Assembly (NCBI RefSeq): GCF_900089945.1
Contig: NZ_FLQY01000246.1
Location: forward strand, 1 to 64,000
DNA length: 64,000 nt
Source: Candidatus Propionivibrio aalborgensis
GTDB lineage: Bacteria; Pseudomonadota; Gammaproteobacteria; Burkholderiales; Rhodocyclaceae
Reading direction: 5' to 3'
The position numbers and the translations under genes are program-made. This document shows positions 15,783-25,227 of this stretch, one piece after another. Every line of letters starts with the position of its first letter. The first letter of the stretch is position 1. The notes below the pieces were generated by a model. The model did no database searches. It was not told where the DNA came from and saw only the letters and a program-made list of their open reading frames with translations.

Positions 15783-17638
15783 CAATTCCCTCCCCCCTCG
15801 ATACACGTGGCGAGCCACATCTGAGTGGAAACCAGCTTGTACAGATGATGCTCGGCGCCCATCGCACCGTGGCGGTTGCGCTCGATGAGGTCCTTGATGG
15901 CGAACGGATCGCACCATTCGTGCAGCAAGCTGTGGCGATCGAGAAGCAGGGCCTCGATTTCGCGCCCCTGCTCCGACGCCAGCCAGTCGCCAACCGGCGT
16001 CGGATAGCCCTTCTTGTCGCGACGGTTGCCGATCGCCACCTGGTCATGGCTGCGCAGGTACTCGCGCAGAACCCACTTGGTCTCGCCGTCGTGCAGCTTC
16101 CACCGCGTTGGCAAACGGAAGATCCACTCGACCAGGCGGAAATCCATGAAGGGATGACGGGACTCGATCGAGTGGGCCATGCTGATGGCGTCGCCGTAAT
16201 GCAGCAAGCCGGGCAGGATCGCCCGCGCGTGGTCATCAAGGAGACGGGCGCGGACAGGGTCGCCGCGGTCGCCTCGCTCCATGCCGCATGCCGGCGGCGC
16301 CACGATGCCCGGGCGTAGCAGCGACTGGAAGCCGACGCGCCGCCGCCGCCAGCTCACCAGCCCCGGCCACGATTCGCGCAGCATCCACGCGGCTGCCCAG
16401 CGCAGCGAGAAGGTGGCGCGCATCGCGCGCACGCGGCCGAGCAGGCCGGCCAGCGTCCTGCCTTCGGGATGAGCACCGCGCGCGTAAGCGAGCAGTTCGA
16501 GAGCCGCGTACTGCGGATATCCAGCCAGGCTCTCGTCGGCACCCTGTCCTTCGAGCAGCACCGGAACACCTTCACTGCGGGCACGCTGCATCAGGCACCA
16601 CAGGGGATAGACGGCCGGAGAGTAGCCCGGCCCGTCCATGTGCCAGATCACGTCGCGCATGACGTTCAGCCACGACGTCTGCGGTGCCGACACCGGGATG
16701 AGACCGGCGCCGACCGGTTGGCAGGCACGCTGCGCCCACTCGAGCTCACCATGATTGTCGGCGCTGTATACGGATGTGAAGCAAGTCATCGCTTGCGCGC
16801 CGCCACCGCTGGCTGCCGCCAGGATGGCGGTCGAATCGAGGCCACCACTCAGCGTCAGGCCGACTGGCACATCGCTGCGCAGGCGCAGCCGTACCGCGTC
16901 ATCGAACAGTGCTTCGAACTGGGCGACCGCCTCGTCGGCTGCCAGATCCTCACTCTCGCCAGGCGGGTAGGTCCAGTAGGCTTGCAGGCGCAGCGACCCC
17001 CCCCCTTCGAGCACGCCAAAGTGGGCTGGCGGCAGGATGCGGATACCCTCGTAGAACGACTGATCGCCGGCATAGAGTGCATTATTGGCGAGAAAATCGA
17101 GTAGGGCCGTACGGCAGACTTGGCGATGCTGGGGGAACAACTGCAGAAGTGCCTTGGGTTCCGACGCGAAGGCCAGCCCTTCGGGCCCTAGGCGATAGTA
17201 GAGCGGCTTGACGCCGAAGCGGTCGCGCGCCAGCAACAAGCGCCGCCTTTGCGGATGCCAGAAGGCGAAAGCCCACATGCCGTTCAGCTTGGCCAACGCA
17301 TCGTCGCCCCAGTGCAGCAGCGCATGCAGCAGAACCTCTGTATCGGACGTGCCAAGGAAGCAATGCCCTAGGCTCGCCAGTTCGCTGCGCAACTCAACGT
17401 GATTGTAGATTTCGCCGTTGAAGACGATGGCAGCCCCGGATTCCGGTTCCAACATCGGCTGATGGCCGGTGAGCGACAGGTCGAGGATGGATAGACGCCG
17501 GTGGCCCAGGAGCACACCGGGCATTTCGACAATGCCGCGATCATCCGGTCCGCGATGGGCGAGCAGATCCAAGGCCTCGCCGAATCGCTCCTTGTCCAGC
17601 GGAGCGGCCGTACCGATCCAGCCGAGGATGCCGCACAT
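15782..17638 (-). CDS. asnB: Asparagine synthetase B-type amidotransferase (first copy)
   Basis: 618 residues with both domains. The class II glutamine amidotransferase (1-215) begins MCGILGWIG with the catalytic Cys2 and has HRGPDD, GHRRLSILDL and NGEIYNH. The synthetase domain has the PP-loop SGGLDS at 264-269. In exopolysaccharide loci such proteins may amidate sugar uronic acids or glycan substituents with glutamine-derived ammonia; the substrate here is unknown. A nine-base G tract encodes EGGGS at residues 211-215, in the hinge between domains. The stop overlaps the glycosyltransferase start by one base. Confidence 0.92.
   Translation of the reverse strand: MCGILGWIGTAAPLDKERFGEALDLLAHRGPDDRGIVEMPGVLLGHRRLSILDLSLTGHQPMLEPESGAAIVFNGEIYNHVELRSELASLGHCFLGTSDTEVLLHALLHWGDDALAKLNGMWAFAFWHPQRRRLLLARDRFGVKPLYYRLGPEGLAFASEPKALLQLFPQHRQVCRTALLDFLANNALYAGDQSFYEGIRILPPAHFGVLEGGGSLRLQAYWTYPPGESEDLAADEAVAQFEALFDDAVRLRLRSDVPVGLTLSGGLDSTAILAAASGGGAQAMTCFTSVYSADNHGELEWAQRACQPVGAGLIPVSAPQTSWLNVMRDVIWHMDGPGYSPAVYPLWCLMQRARSEGVPVLLEGQGADESLAGYPQYAALELLAYARGAHPEGRTLAGLLGRVRAMRATFSLRWAAAWMLRESWPGLVSWRRRRVGFQSLLRPGIVAPPACGMERGDRGDPVRARLLDDHARAILPGLLHYGDAISMAHSIESRHPFMDFRLVEWIFRLPTRWKLHDGETKWVLREYLRSHDQVAIGNRRDKKGYPTPVGDWLASEQGREIEALLLDRHSLLHEWCDPFAIKDLIERNRHGAMGAEHHLYKLVSTQMWLATCIEGGGN
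16997..17005 (-). repeat. G9 homopolymer inside the first asnB
   Basis: C9 on the plus strand, G9 on the coding strand, encoding Gly-Gly-Gly in the linker between the amidotransferase and synthetase domains. A one-base change would terminate translation before the synthetase domain. Confidence 0.9.
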
Positions 17639-18451
17639 TCAGGCGCCCTTTCCGTCGGCGCCGCCAGCACGACGCACCATACCGCGGAGCACGTAGCCCA
17701 GCTCGCCGCGGCCGAGCATCTGGCCAAGGCGGCGCAGCATGTAGAGTCGGCGCCTCCAGCCAGGCACCTCGCGCCCAGCCAGGATGCGACGGTTCTCCTC
17801 GGTGAAACGAGTTGCCTGATTCGCGGTCTTCGTCGCCCCGTGCAGACGCAGTCCGCCCCAGGTTCGATTGACATGCCGGCCTGGACAGGCCGCGGTAAGC
17901 CGCAGGAACCAGTCGTAATCGAAGGAACAATGATAGCTTTCGTCGAGCAGTCCGATACGCTGCTGCACATCGCGCCGCCAGAATGCCGCCTGGTTGGCCA
18001 GCAACATGCCCTCGGCGAGCATCGCGCCGTGATCGGGCGTGACGTAGTGCAGGTCGCGCAAGGGCCGGTCCATCTCGTCGATCAGCATCATGTTGCCGAT
18101 GATCAGGCCGTCCGCCGGGTGTTCGGCCGCCGCTTCGGCCAACTGTTCGAACGCCCCCGGAAAGAAGATGTCGTCGGAATTCTGCCAGCACAGCCATTCA
18201 CCGGTTGCCCGGCGCAGACCCCTGTTGATGGCGTCCACCTGGCCTCGGTCCGGCTCGCTCACCCAGTAGGCAAGACGATCGGCGTACTTGCGAATGAGCT
18301 CCACGCTGCCGTCCGCCGAGCCGCCATCAATCACGATGTACTCGAGGTTCGGGTAGCCCTGGTCGAGAACCGAACGGATCGTGCGTTCGAGGAACTCCGC
18401 CTGGTTGAAGCTCGGCGTGATCACCGATATGCGCGGGTGACTAGTCGCCAT
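17639..18451 (-). CDS. Family 2 glycosyltransferase
   Basis: About 270 residues from MATSHPRISVITPSF; an ATG four codons earlier is also possible. GT-A motifs are ISVITPSFNQAEFLERTI, YIVIDGGSADGSVELI and the DXD-like WQNSDDIFFPGAF. The segment EPDRGQVDAINRGLRRATGE corresponds to the family pattern seen also in the gene at 9596-10345. It would add one sugar to the repeat. It directly abuts asnB with no gap, suggesting translational coupling. Confidence 0.9.
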   Translation of the reverse strand: MATSHPRISVITPSFNQAEFLERTIRSVLDQGYPNLEYIVIDGGSADGSVELIRKYADRLAYWVSEPDRGQVDAINRGLRRATGEWLCWQNSDDIFFPGAFEQLAEAAAEHPADGLIIGNMMLIDEMDRPLRDLHYVTPDHGAMLAEGMLLANQAAFWRRDVQQRIGLLDESYHCSFDYDWFLRLTAACPGRHVNRTWGGLRLHGATKTANQATRFTEENRRILAGREVPGWRRRLYMLRRLGQMLGRGELGYVLRGMVRRAGGADGKGA

Positions 18452-18490
18452 GACCGCTCGCAAACGATAGCGCGGATGCTGGCATGGACA

Positions 18491-19375
18491 TCAGACCGGT
18501 TCCCTGCTATCCGCAGATTGCGGGTGGTAAAAGACGAAATTATGCGGCGCGAAGCCGGCCGGCTGTTCGACCTGGTAGGCGAACGGGGCAAGCAAGTCGC
18601 GCAGGATTTCCAGCTGCTCGGCTGAATTCGCCTCGATCAGCATCGTCGGGTGGCAGGTGCCCAGCAGGCCAGTGGCGCCGCGAATGACGGCCGCCTCGGC
18701 CCCCTCGACATCCATTTTCACGAAACCGATTCGCGGCCTGCCGGCTTCTTCCCAGACGGCGTCCAGACGACGCACAGGAACGGATACGCTGGTACCGTCG
18801 GCCAAGCCCGATTGCACCTCCAGCAGCGAGGGGTAGGCCGGATCCGTCGCCAGATGAAGCGTCATCTGGCCATCCGCTTCCCCCAGGGCACAAGGGAACA
18901 ACTGCGCGTGATCGAGACCGTTGCGCTCCAGATTTTTCTTGAGGCGAACGATGTTTCCCGGCGCCGGTTCGAACGCGAATACGCGGCCCGACCGGCCCAC
19001 GGCGGCGCCCATGACAACGGAGAAGATGCCGACATTGGCACCAATGTCCATCGCGTCGTCGCCCGGACGCAGGCGACTCCGGGCGAATTCGAGTTCCGCC
19101 AGCTCGAACGTGCCATAGAGCAGACTCGACAAGCCCAAGGTCTCGCGATAGCGGAGCGCGATTCTCACCTCACCGGGGAGCCGCAATTCAAACTCCGCGC
19201 CCGGCGGTGGCAGCAAAGGCGTGACGACATGCCGCAGCAGAATGCCTTTTCCCCTTTGCACAGGAAAGGAACTCAGATAGAGACGGATGGGCAGCAGCAA
19301 GCTCCAGATCAAGGGGAACAGGCGTTCCCGCCTGTTGCTGTGGGTGTTGTCCAATTGGTTAATCGCTGAATTCAT
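18491..19375 (-). CDS. FkbM-family methyltransferase
   Basis: 294 residues. The FkbM signature is complete: DDAMDIGANVGIFSVVMGAA (SAM motif I), VFAFEPAPGNIVRLKKNLE, and IGFVKMDVEGAEAAVIRGAT. These enzymes O-methylate hydroxyls of sugars or polyketides. The N terminus (about 1-60) is basic and hydrophobic (ERLFPLIWSLLLPIRLYLSS), hinting at membrane association. The gap to the Wzx gene is 33 bases. Confidence 0.85.
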   Translation of the reverse strand: MNSAINQLDNTHSNRRERLFPLIWSLLLPIRLYLSSFPVQRGKGILLRHVVTPLLPPPGAEFELRLPGEVRIALRYRETLGLSSLLYGTFELAELEFARSRLRPGDDAMDIGANVGIFSVVMGAAVGRSGRVFAFEPAPGNIVRLKKNLERNGLDHAQLFPCALGEADGQMTLHLATDPAYPSLLEVQSGLADGTSVSVPVRRLDAVWEEAGRPRIGFVKMDVEGAEAAVIRGATGLLGTCHPTMLIEANSAEQLEILRDLLAPFAYQVEQPAGFAPHNFVFYHPQSADSREPV

Positions 19376-19408
19376 CTTGTCTGACTCGTCACGCTGCTTT
19401 CGCTAGTT

Positions 19409-20881
19409 TCAAGTGCGTCCCGGAATGAACTGATCGATCATTCTGCTGACCAACGGCTCGCCTGCCATCATCACACCCAGGCCGGCAAGGATGGCGAGGA
19501 GCACTAGCGGCTGGCCACCGCCGGTTGTCGCCCAGGCAATCGACGCCACCAACAGGCCTATCGCCAGGACCACGCGACGTTTCGTCCGCAGCAGCGGGAC
19601 TTCCGGATTGTTGAACACCTCGGCCTCGATCCGGCAGCGAAGATAGATGGCGACGACATTGAGCCCCGTCGCCACCAACAGGCCGATGGCTGCGCCGACC
19701 AGGCCGAACAGCGGTATGGCCACACACGACGCCAGCACATTGACAACCGCCAGCAGGGCCTGGACGCGGAAGATGAAAATCAGGTCGTGGCGTCCGATCA
19801 GGCTCAGATAGAGAGGCGTGACGAAGATCATCCCGAGGTTGGAAATCGTCGCGACGCCGAATAGTATCATCAGCTGCGTGCCATCGATCGCCATCCAGTA
19901 GCGCGCCACCCCGAACAGAAAAAGCGTGCCGGCGGTGTGCATGGTCACCACCGGAACGCCCAGCAGGGCGATCGCCTTGACGAAGGTTCTGCCGACGGCT
20001 GAACTGTCCTGGCTGCCGATGTGCAGGAAGACCCTCATCGCGGCGCCGACCAGATGCTGAATGCCCCAGATCACCTTCATCGCCAGGTCGTAGATGGCCA
20101 CCGAGGCCGATCCGGTGAAGTGGTTGAGCAGAAACTTGTTCACTGGTTCGAGGAAGACGTTGAGCAGCGAAGTGGCCTGGAGGAGCCCGCCCGAACGCAG
20201 CAACTGCAGCACACCACTGGAGTTTCCGGCAAGCGACGCCGATAACGACAAGCTCAATCCAAGTGCGCCCCTGGCGTTCCAGAGCAGGGTCATGTCGATG
20301 GCCCCACCAACACAGAGCAGGGTCAGGTAGGCATCGGCCCTGAAGGCGATTCCGGTGACGAAGCTGGTCGCGAGTACTGCCACGACAGCCAGCGGACCCA
20401 CCAGTTGCCACTTAGTGGCAAGGTCGAGCCGTCCGGCTCCTTCGATGATCGCTGCCTGCAAGGCGACGCCGATCTGGATTGCAGTCAGCAGCCCCATCAA
20501 TAGGATGACCGTGCCGAATCCCGCAGGCGGCTCGCCGCCCGCCAGCGACAGTCGGACGACCAATGCGCTCAGCAATACGGTTGCTGCGGCAAGGAAGGCC
20601 AGCGAACAAATGCTGAACTTCACGGCGGCCGCCGTCGCAGCTTCTCGATCGATCGGAACCGCGTCGCTTCCGGCCGCCATCAACCTCACGACGAGCATGG
20701 TAAACGCGCTCGAATTCAGCGATAGGTAGAGCACGAACAGCGACAGCCAGGTGGCCACGTGGCCATAGTCGCCGGCACCGAGCAGGCGAATGGCGAGCAA
20801 CGCACTCAATAGGCCGGCCGCCGCCTTTATGCTGGCAGCCAGACCGCTCCAACTCGCGTTTCGAAAATGCAAGCCCGCCAC
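19409..20881 (-). CDS. Wzx-type lipid-linked oligosaccharide flippase (MOP superfamily)
   Basis: 490 residues, almost entirely hydrophobic, with about 12-14 predicted transmembrane helices such as LLSALLAIRLLGAGDYGHVA, AFLAAATVLLSALVVRLSLA and IGLLVASIAWATTGG. The early RLLGAGDYGHVATWLSLF fits the RLLGxxDYG pattern of polysaccharide exporters of the MATE/MOP group. It would move the undecaprenyl-linked repeat unit across the inner membrane for polymerisation by Wzy. Found between two FkbM-type genes. Confidence 0.88.
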   Translation of the reverse strand: MAGLHFRNASWSGLAASIKAAAGLLSALLAIRLLGAGDYGHVATWLSLFVLYLSLNSSAFTMLVVRLMAAGSDAVPIDREAATAAAVKFSICSLAFLAAATVLLSALVVRLSLAGGEPPAGFGTVILLMGLLTAIQIGVALQAAIIEGAGRLDLATKWQLVGPLAVVAVLATSFVTGIAFRADAYLTLLCVGGAIDMTLLWNARGALGLSLSLSASLAGNSSGVLQLLRSGGLLQATSLLNVFLEPVNKFLLNHFTGSASVAIYDLAMKVIWGIQHLVGAAMRVFLHIGSQDSSAVGRTFVKAIALLGVPVVTMHTAGTLFLFGVARYWMAIDGTQLMILFGVATISNLGMIFVTPLYLSLIGRHDLIFIFRVQALLAVVNVLASCVAIPLFGLVGAAIGLLVATGLNVVAIYLRCRIEAEVFNNPEVPLLRTKRRVVLAIGLLVASIAWATTGGGQPLVLLAILAGLGVMMAGEPLVSRMIDQFIPGRT

Positions 20882-20903
20882 GGCGCAGCCTCTGGCGCCG
20901 CGG

Positions 20904-21659
20904 CTAGGCCGCCGCCGCTGCGGCGCCAGTGCGCCGCTCGTCCCTCACGAAGATCGCATCGGCCCATAGCAATTCGGCCCGACTGCCGTAGTGAATACCG
21001 GACAGCGTAAAGAGCCTGAAGCCGTACTCGGCCATCAGGCCGAGTACGTCCGGAAAGAGATGACAGCCCCGGTAGATCTCTGTAAACAGGACTTCCACCA
21101 GCACCACTCGCGCCGCCTGCATGGTGTTCTTCGCGCCGACCAATGCGCGGTAGTCGTAACCCTGGAGGTCGAGCTTGACGATGTCTATGCGGCTCAAGCC
21201 TTGCTGTGCGCAATAGGCATCAATCGACGTCACCGCCACCTCGACCTTCTCGACGGTCTGGCAGAGCCCCTGCAGATCGGACTGCAGACCCTCGGCGGCA
21301 GGCAGCAACGAGTTGGTTGGCCGGGATACGTTGATGTTGAACACGGCCGTGCCAGGCTCCTCGCCAAGTGCGGCGGCGATCACATGAACATGGCGGTCGC
21401 CGGCAAACCTGGCCAGCAAATCGGCGGCAAGGGTGGCGTCAGGCTCGAAGCAATGGAACTCGGCACTCGGTGCGATGGCGCGGAAAGCGTCCACCGTACC
21501 GCCCTTGTGCGCCCCGCCGTCTATAATCACAGGGGCGTCACCAGCGCACTGTTCGAGGGCAACGCGATAGGAGTCGTCCTCGGGTAGATAGACGCGGGAG
21601 GATTGCCTCATCGCGATGAAACCGGCTTTTCGGATGAGTGCCTTGACAATGGCTTTCAC
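20904..21659 (-). CDS. FkbM-family methyltransferase
   Basis: 251 residues: VIIDGGAHKGGTVDAFRAIA (motif I; Gly-Ala-His in place of Gly-Ala-Asn), FHCFEPDATLAADLLARF, and IDIVKLDLQGYDYRALVGAK, the FkbM K-D-x-x-G pattern. The ORF ends in a run of alanines from an ATGAC-rich stretch. Transfer to sugars is inferred. Start ATG at 21659 is preceded by AGCC rather than a strong ribosome-binding site. Confidence 0.8.
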   Translation of the reverse strand: MKAIVKALIRKAGFIAMRQSSRVYLPEDDSYRVALEQCAGDAPVIIDGGAHKGGTVDAFRAIAPSAEFHCFEPDATLAADLLARFAGDRHVHVIAAALGEEPGTAVFNINVSRPTNSLLPAAEGLQSDLQGLCQTVEKVEVAVTSIDAYCAQQGLSRIDIVKLDLQGYDYRALVGAKNTMQAARVVLVEVLFTEIYRGCHLFPDVLGLMAEYGFRLFTLSGIHYGSRAELLWADAIFVRDERRTGAAAAAA

Positions 21660-21718
21660 TGGTTACCCCATGTATTTCCGTGACAGCAAGTGCGCAGTCG
21701 GTCTTGCCCGGAAGGTCG

Positions 21719-23863
21719 TCACTTGCCATCCTCGAGCTTTGCGCGGAGCAATCCGCGAATGATCTCCACCTGCCGCTCGATCACCCGACGCTCATCATAC
21801 AGGTTCAGCGCCCGCCGACGCCCGGCCCGGCCCATTTGACGACTTGTCTCCGGGTCGGAAACGAGCGCCTCCAGGGCTCGGGTCAGGGCGGTAGCATCCC
21901 TCGTCGGCACCAGCAACCCTGTCTTGCCAGGAATTACCTCTTCCCGCGCACCTCGAATGTTCGTCGCCACAACCGGAAGCTCCATTGTCATAGCCTCGAT
22001 AATGGATCGTGGCATACCCTCGCGATAGGATGGGAGGCAGAACAAGTCCATCGCTCCGAGCAATCCGGCCACATCAGCACGATATCCGGGGGCGATAAGG
22101 CGAGCGCCGAGTAGTTCTCGCGCATCCCGCAGTTCCCGTTCTATCGACGTATTGTGATCGCTCGGAAGGCGCTCTCCCACGAGAAGAAAGTGGACGTGTG
22201 GAAAGCGGCTGCCCAATGCAACGGCGGCCTCAAGAAACTCCACCAGACCTTTCTCTCGCACCAGTCGCGCCACAACTCCAATGACGAATGCGTCAGCCGG
22301 GAGCCCCAAGGCGGCGCGCACGTTTCCCCGATTTACCGGATCGGGTACAAAAGCGTCAACGCACACTCCGTTACCGATGGCCGTTACCTTGGCGGGGAGG
22401 GCGATCCGCTCGATGATCGCGGTCTTTGCGTCTTCACTGCTTTGAGTAAAGAGGTAGTCGGCCAACCACCCGCTCCAACGTTCCAGACAAACGAAGACCC
22501 GGTACTTCCACCATGGCATCTCGTCATGGAAATAGAAGCCGTGCGCGGTATAGATGATGAGCGGAACTCCGGCCATTTTGCCGGCAATTCGCCCCAGCAG
22601 AGCGGCTATCGGCGTATGGACGTGCAATACGTCGAAACACTCGCCACTGCATAGCTTGTAGATGCGCCAGATCGCCTTCAGATGCGAGCGAACACTGAAC
22701 AGGTTGCGCGAAATGGAAACTGTATGCAGCTGGTAGCCACGACGGCGCATGTCCTGAGCATAGTTTCCGTCAGCGCAGACTGATGTTACCGCCCAGCCAC
22801 TATCCCGCATGCCGTCGATCAATGGCCGCAACAGGTGCTGCAGCGTGAAGTCAACTGCGCAGAGTTGACACACCGACACTTGGTCATTGTGCCTACCCCG
22901 CCGACGGGCGGTGCTCTTCGATGTAGGGGAGCTCCGTAGGTACCAGTCCACCGTGTCCTGTATGCCCCGCTCGAACGAAAAGTCCGGCGACCATCCGAGC
23001 ACGCGCTGGATTCTCGTGCTGTCCACCTCGAGATCATTGATCAAGCGTTCGATCTGCTGGCGCTTTCCGATCGCGATACCGGCGACCTTCAGAAGCCACG
23101 TGGGGCAGGGGAATAGTCTCGGTTGCTTTCCCATCGCCCGCGACAGTCCGCCTACCAGTTCAGGGAGCCTCACCGAATCGTAGTCGGAGATGTGGAAGGT
23201 CTGCCCTGCTGCCCGAGGATCCGTCGCGCAAGCGGTTAATGCAGCCGCAAGATTTCCGAGATAGATTAGGCTGCGCTTGCTTTTGAGCCGGGAAAAAGGC
23301 AGCGGCAGACCAGTGCGCACCACGGACAAAAGGGCAAGAAAATTGGCCCTGACGCCAGGGCCGTAAACCAGGGGTGGCCGCAAAATAACCACTTCCAGAT
23401 CCGAATTCCCCTCTATACGTCGCAGTTCCTGCTCTGCAGTCCACTTAGACAAAGCATAGGCATCCGTCGGATGGCCAGCATCCTCCTCTCGCAAGGAGCC
23501 GCCGCTGGACGTTTCGCCGCATACTTTGATGCTGCTGACAAAAACGAAACGCCGGACACCGGCGTCACACGCCGCTTGAGCCAATCGCCGTGTCCAGTTT
23601 ACGTTCGTTTCCTGGTAGACGCTGCCAAGCTCGGCATCGACTTTCCCCATGGCATGCACAGCGGCCGCAAGATGGATCACGCAGTCGATGCCGGCCAAGG
23701 CGCTTGCCAAGGCACCAATCGATGCCGACTCATCGAGTTCAAGGGTATCCGGCAAGCCGTCATGCGCTCTAACCGTGCGCCTTACCCGAAACCCTTCCTC
23801 GACGAGGTAGGCGCACAGCCGGTCGCCGACAAATCCATTGGCTCCGGTTACCAGGATGTGCAT
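21719..23863 (-). CDS. Fused NAD-dependent SDR epimerase and GT4 glycosyltransferase (or two genes joined by a one-base change)
   Basis: 714 residues. Residues 1 to about 320 are an extended SDR: ILVTGANGFVGDRLCAYLVE, FVSSIKVCGET, catalytic YALSKWTAE. Residues about 330 to 714 are a GT4 transferase starting VSVCQLCAVDFTL, with donor domain motifs VVARLVREKGLVEFLEAAV and PSYREGMPRSIIEAM. The linker STARRRGRHNDQ overlaps an out-of-frame ATG (22887) that would give the usual start MTK...VSVCQLC if one more G were present near 22880. The fusion may be real, or may reflect an indel or a base-calling error. In other loci the two proteins are separate neighbours. Confidence 0.85.
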   Translation of the reverse strand: MHILVTGANGFVGDRLCAYLVEEGFRVRRTVRAHDGLPDTLELDESASIGALASALAGIDCVIHLAAAVHAMGKVDAELGSVYQETNVNWTRRLAQAACDAGVRRFVFVSSIKVCGETSSGGSLREEDAGHPTDAYALSKWTAEQELRRIEGNSDLEVVILRPPLVYGPGVRANFLALLSVVRTGLPLPFSRLKSKRSLIYLGNLAAALTACATDPRAAGQTFHISDYDSVRLPELVGGLSRAMGKQPRLFPCPTWLLKVAGIAIGKRQQIERLINDLEVDSTRIQRVLGWSPDFSFERGIQDTVDWYLRSSPTSKSTARRRGRHNDQVSVCQLCAVDFTLQHLLRPLIDGMRDSGWAVTSVCADGNYAQDMRRRGYQLHTVSISRNLFSVRSHLKAIWRIYKLCSGECFDVLHVHTPIAALLGRIAGKMAGVPLIIYTAHGFYFHDEMPWWKYRVFVCLERWSGWLADYLFTQSSEDAKTAIIERIALPAKVTAIGNGVCVDAFVPDPVNRGNVRAALGLPADAFVIGVVARLVREKGLVEFLEAAVALGSRFPHVHFLLVGERLPSDHNTSIERELRDARELLGARLIAPGYRADVAGLLGAMDLFCLPSYREGMPRSIIEAMTMELPVVATNIRGAREEVIPGKTGLLVPTRDATALTRALEALVSDPETSRQMGRAGRRRALNLYDERRVIERQVEIIRGLLRAKLEDGK

Positions 23864-25218
23864 GGTCGGCTTCCTCTCACAGCACCCGCATCTTGATCAA
23901 GCGCATTTGCGGCGATGCCAAAGAAATAATACATCCCTGCACTGAGGAAATAGTTTCCGCTCAGCTGCGCAAACAGAAATTGCATGAGGAAGAAAGAAGC
24001 GAACCAAGCCCAAAGAGATTCTGCGGCGAGTTCAGAAATACGCTCGCGAGACCGCAGCAAAACGCGAAACGTCTTCCACACCAAGATGCAGTAGACCAAA
24101 CCAACCGAGGCGCCGAGTTCAGCAAAGACCTGAAGCACGGTCGAATGAGGAAACGACCCAGGGCCCGTACACGCATAGGCACCATACTGATTGGCCCCGG
24201 CCCCGAAGATCGGTTTGGAGAGAAATAGGGCCAAAGCCTGCCTGTAGTGCACCCAGCGGTCGGATACTGAATCAACAATGGTCTCGCACGCTTCGTTACC
24301 TAAAATGGACATCATCTGTTTCGTTCCGGTCGACGAAACCAAGGCTTTGCCGGTCGTGTTCTCGTCAAGCACAGGCGGGTTGAGTATCGCCGAGTAGAAC
24401 TCAGTGCTCTCTTTTCTCAGTAGTGTATGGGCAGTAGCTATCGCCAACGCGAGAGCAATAACCAGCAGAATCTGTCTCTTTTGCTTGCTCGCTGATTTTG
24501 GGGACAGCATAAACAAGCTCGCCACGGCTGGAATCGCCGCGACCACCGACCCTCGTGGGGCTATCCAGCCCATAGTTACGATGATCACAGCCAGCGTCAC
24601 ATAAGAAATCAATCGACCGCTGGGGGAAGACATCCCTAAAGGAGATCGCGTGTCATCGGGTGAAAGTAATGCCGAGGTCAAACTGAGAAACGTCGCTGAG
24701 AGCAGGACTCCCGACAGCATAACGCCATGGCCTAGCCCAAAAAGCGTAGGATTCGGCGAATTCGAATACGGCAAACCGTACTGCAATACCCGCAGATACT
24801 CGGTGAATATTAGAGGTAAGAGAAGAATTCCCATCCCGATCAAAATGTTCCGTAGCAGGTACCCATCCTTGCCAAGCATCACCCGCCCGAGGGCATACGG
24901 CACCAAAATAAAGACCGGCATCATCTTGAAGTACTCTGCAGTACCGTCCCACCAGTTTATTGCAGACGAAAGCAAAATGGCCAGCAGGAAAATGGAGAAA
25001 AGTAAATCGATTCGATTGAAAGAACTGCGATGCCGACCGAACCTTTGGAACACCACAGTCGCCGACCAAACCGACACGCTCAGGTAAAGTGCGACCGTAT
25101 AGGCTCGCTGCCAAGGCACCTTTGAAAAATAGGTGCCAGCAAATAGAAAGATGATTCCGTAAAGGAGCACCGCTGATGGCACCGCCGGTGATCTCATGAT
25201 ATTTCTAGCGTTCAGCAT
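23848..25218 (-). CDS. Wzy-type O-antigen/exopolysaccharide polymerase (O-antigen ligase family)
   Basis: About 456 residues from the ATG at 25218; a TTG at 25227 would add MFN. Roughly 10-12 membrane helices, including VLLYGIIFLFAGTYFSKVP, IGMGILLLPLIFTEYL and LVIALALAIATAHTLL. A periplasmic loop around residues 280-350 has the ligase-family pattern ...PIFGAGANQYGAYACTG. Such proteins polymerise lipid-linked repeats or transfer chains to lipid A core or other acceptors. GC content looks lower than in the neighbours. It overlaps the SDR-GT gene by 16 bases. Confidence 0.8.
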   Translation of the reverse strand: MLNARNIMRSPAVPSAVLLYGIIFLFAGTYFSKVPWQRAYTVALYLSVSVWSATVVFQRFGRHRSSFNRIDLLFSIFLLAILLSSAINWWDGTAEYFKMMPVFILVPYALGRVMLGKDGYLLRNILIGMGILLLPLIFTEYLRVLQYGLPYSNSPNPTLFGLGHGVMLSGVLLSATFLSLTSALLSPDDTRSPLGMSSPSGRLISYVTLAVIIVTMGWIAPRGSVVAAIPAVASLFMLSPKSASKQKRQILLVIALALAIATAHTLLRKESTEFYSAILNPPVLDENTTGKALVSSTGTKQMMSILGNEACETIVDSVSDRWVHYRQALALFLSKPIFGAGANQYGAYACTGPGSFPHSTVLQVFAELGASVGLVYCILVWKTFRVLLRSRERISELAAESLWAWFASFFLMQFLFAQLSGNYFLSAGMYYFFGIAANALDQDAGAVRGSRPCTSW

Positions 25219-25225
25219 ATTGAAC
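25210..25225. promoter_or_regulatory. GTTCA-n6-TGAAC palindrome at the Wzy start
   Basis: GTTCA-GCATAT-TGAAC is a 16-bp inverted repeat overlapping the Wzy start codon. It shares the GTTCA/TGAAC half-sites of the palindrome at the EPS regulator gene (8354-8368) but with a spacer one base longer. It could be a second operator; it may also be chance. Confidence 0.25.
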
Positions 25226-25227
25226 AA

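Noticed and set aside
14848-16239. Long upstream extension of the acyltransferase frame on the minus strand
   Set aside because: It runs through the glycosyltransferase and asnB genes in another frame, and its peptide has no family features.
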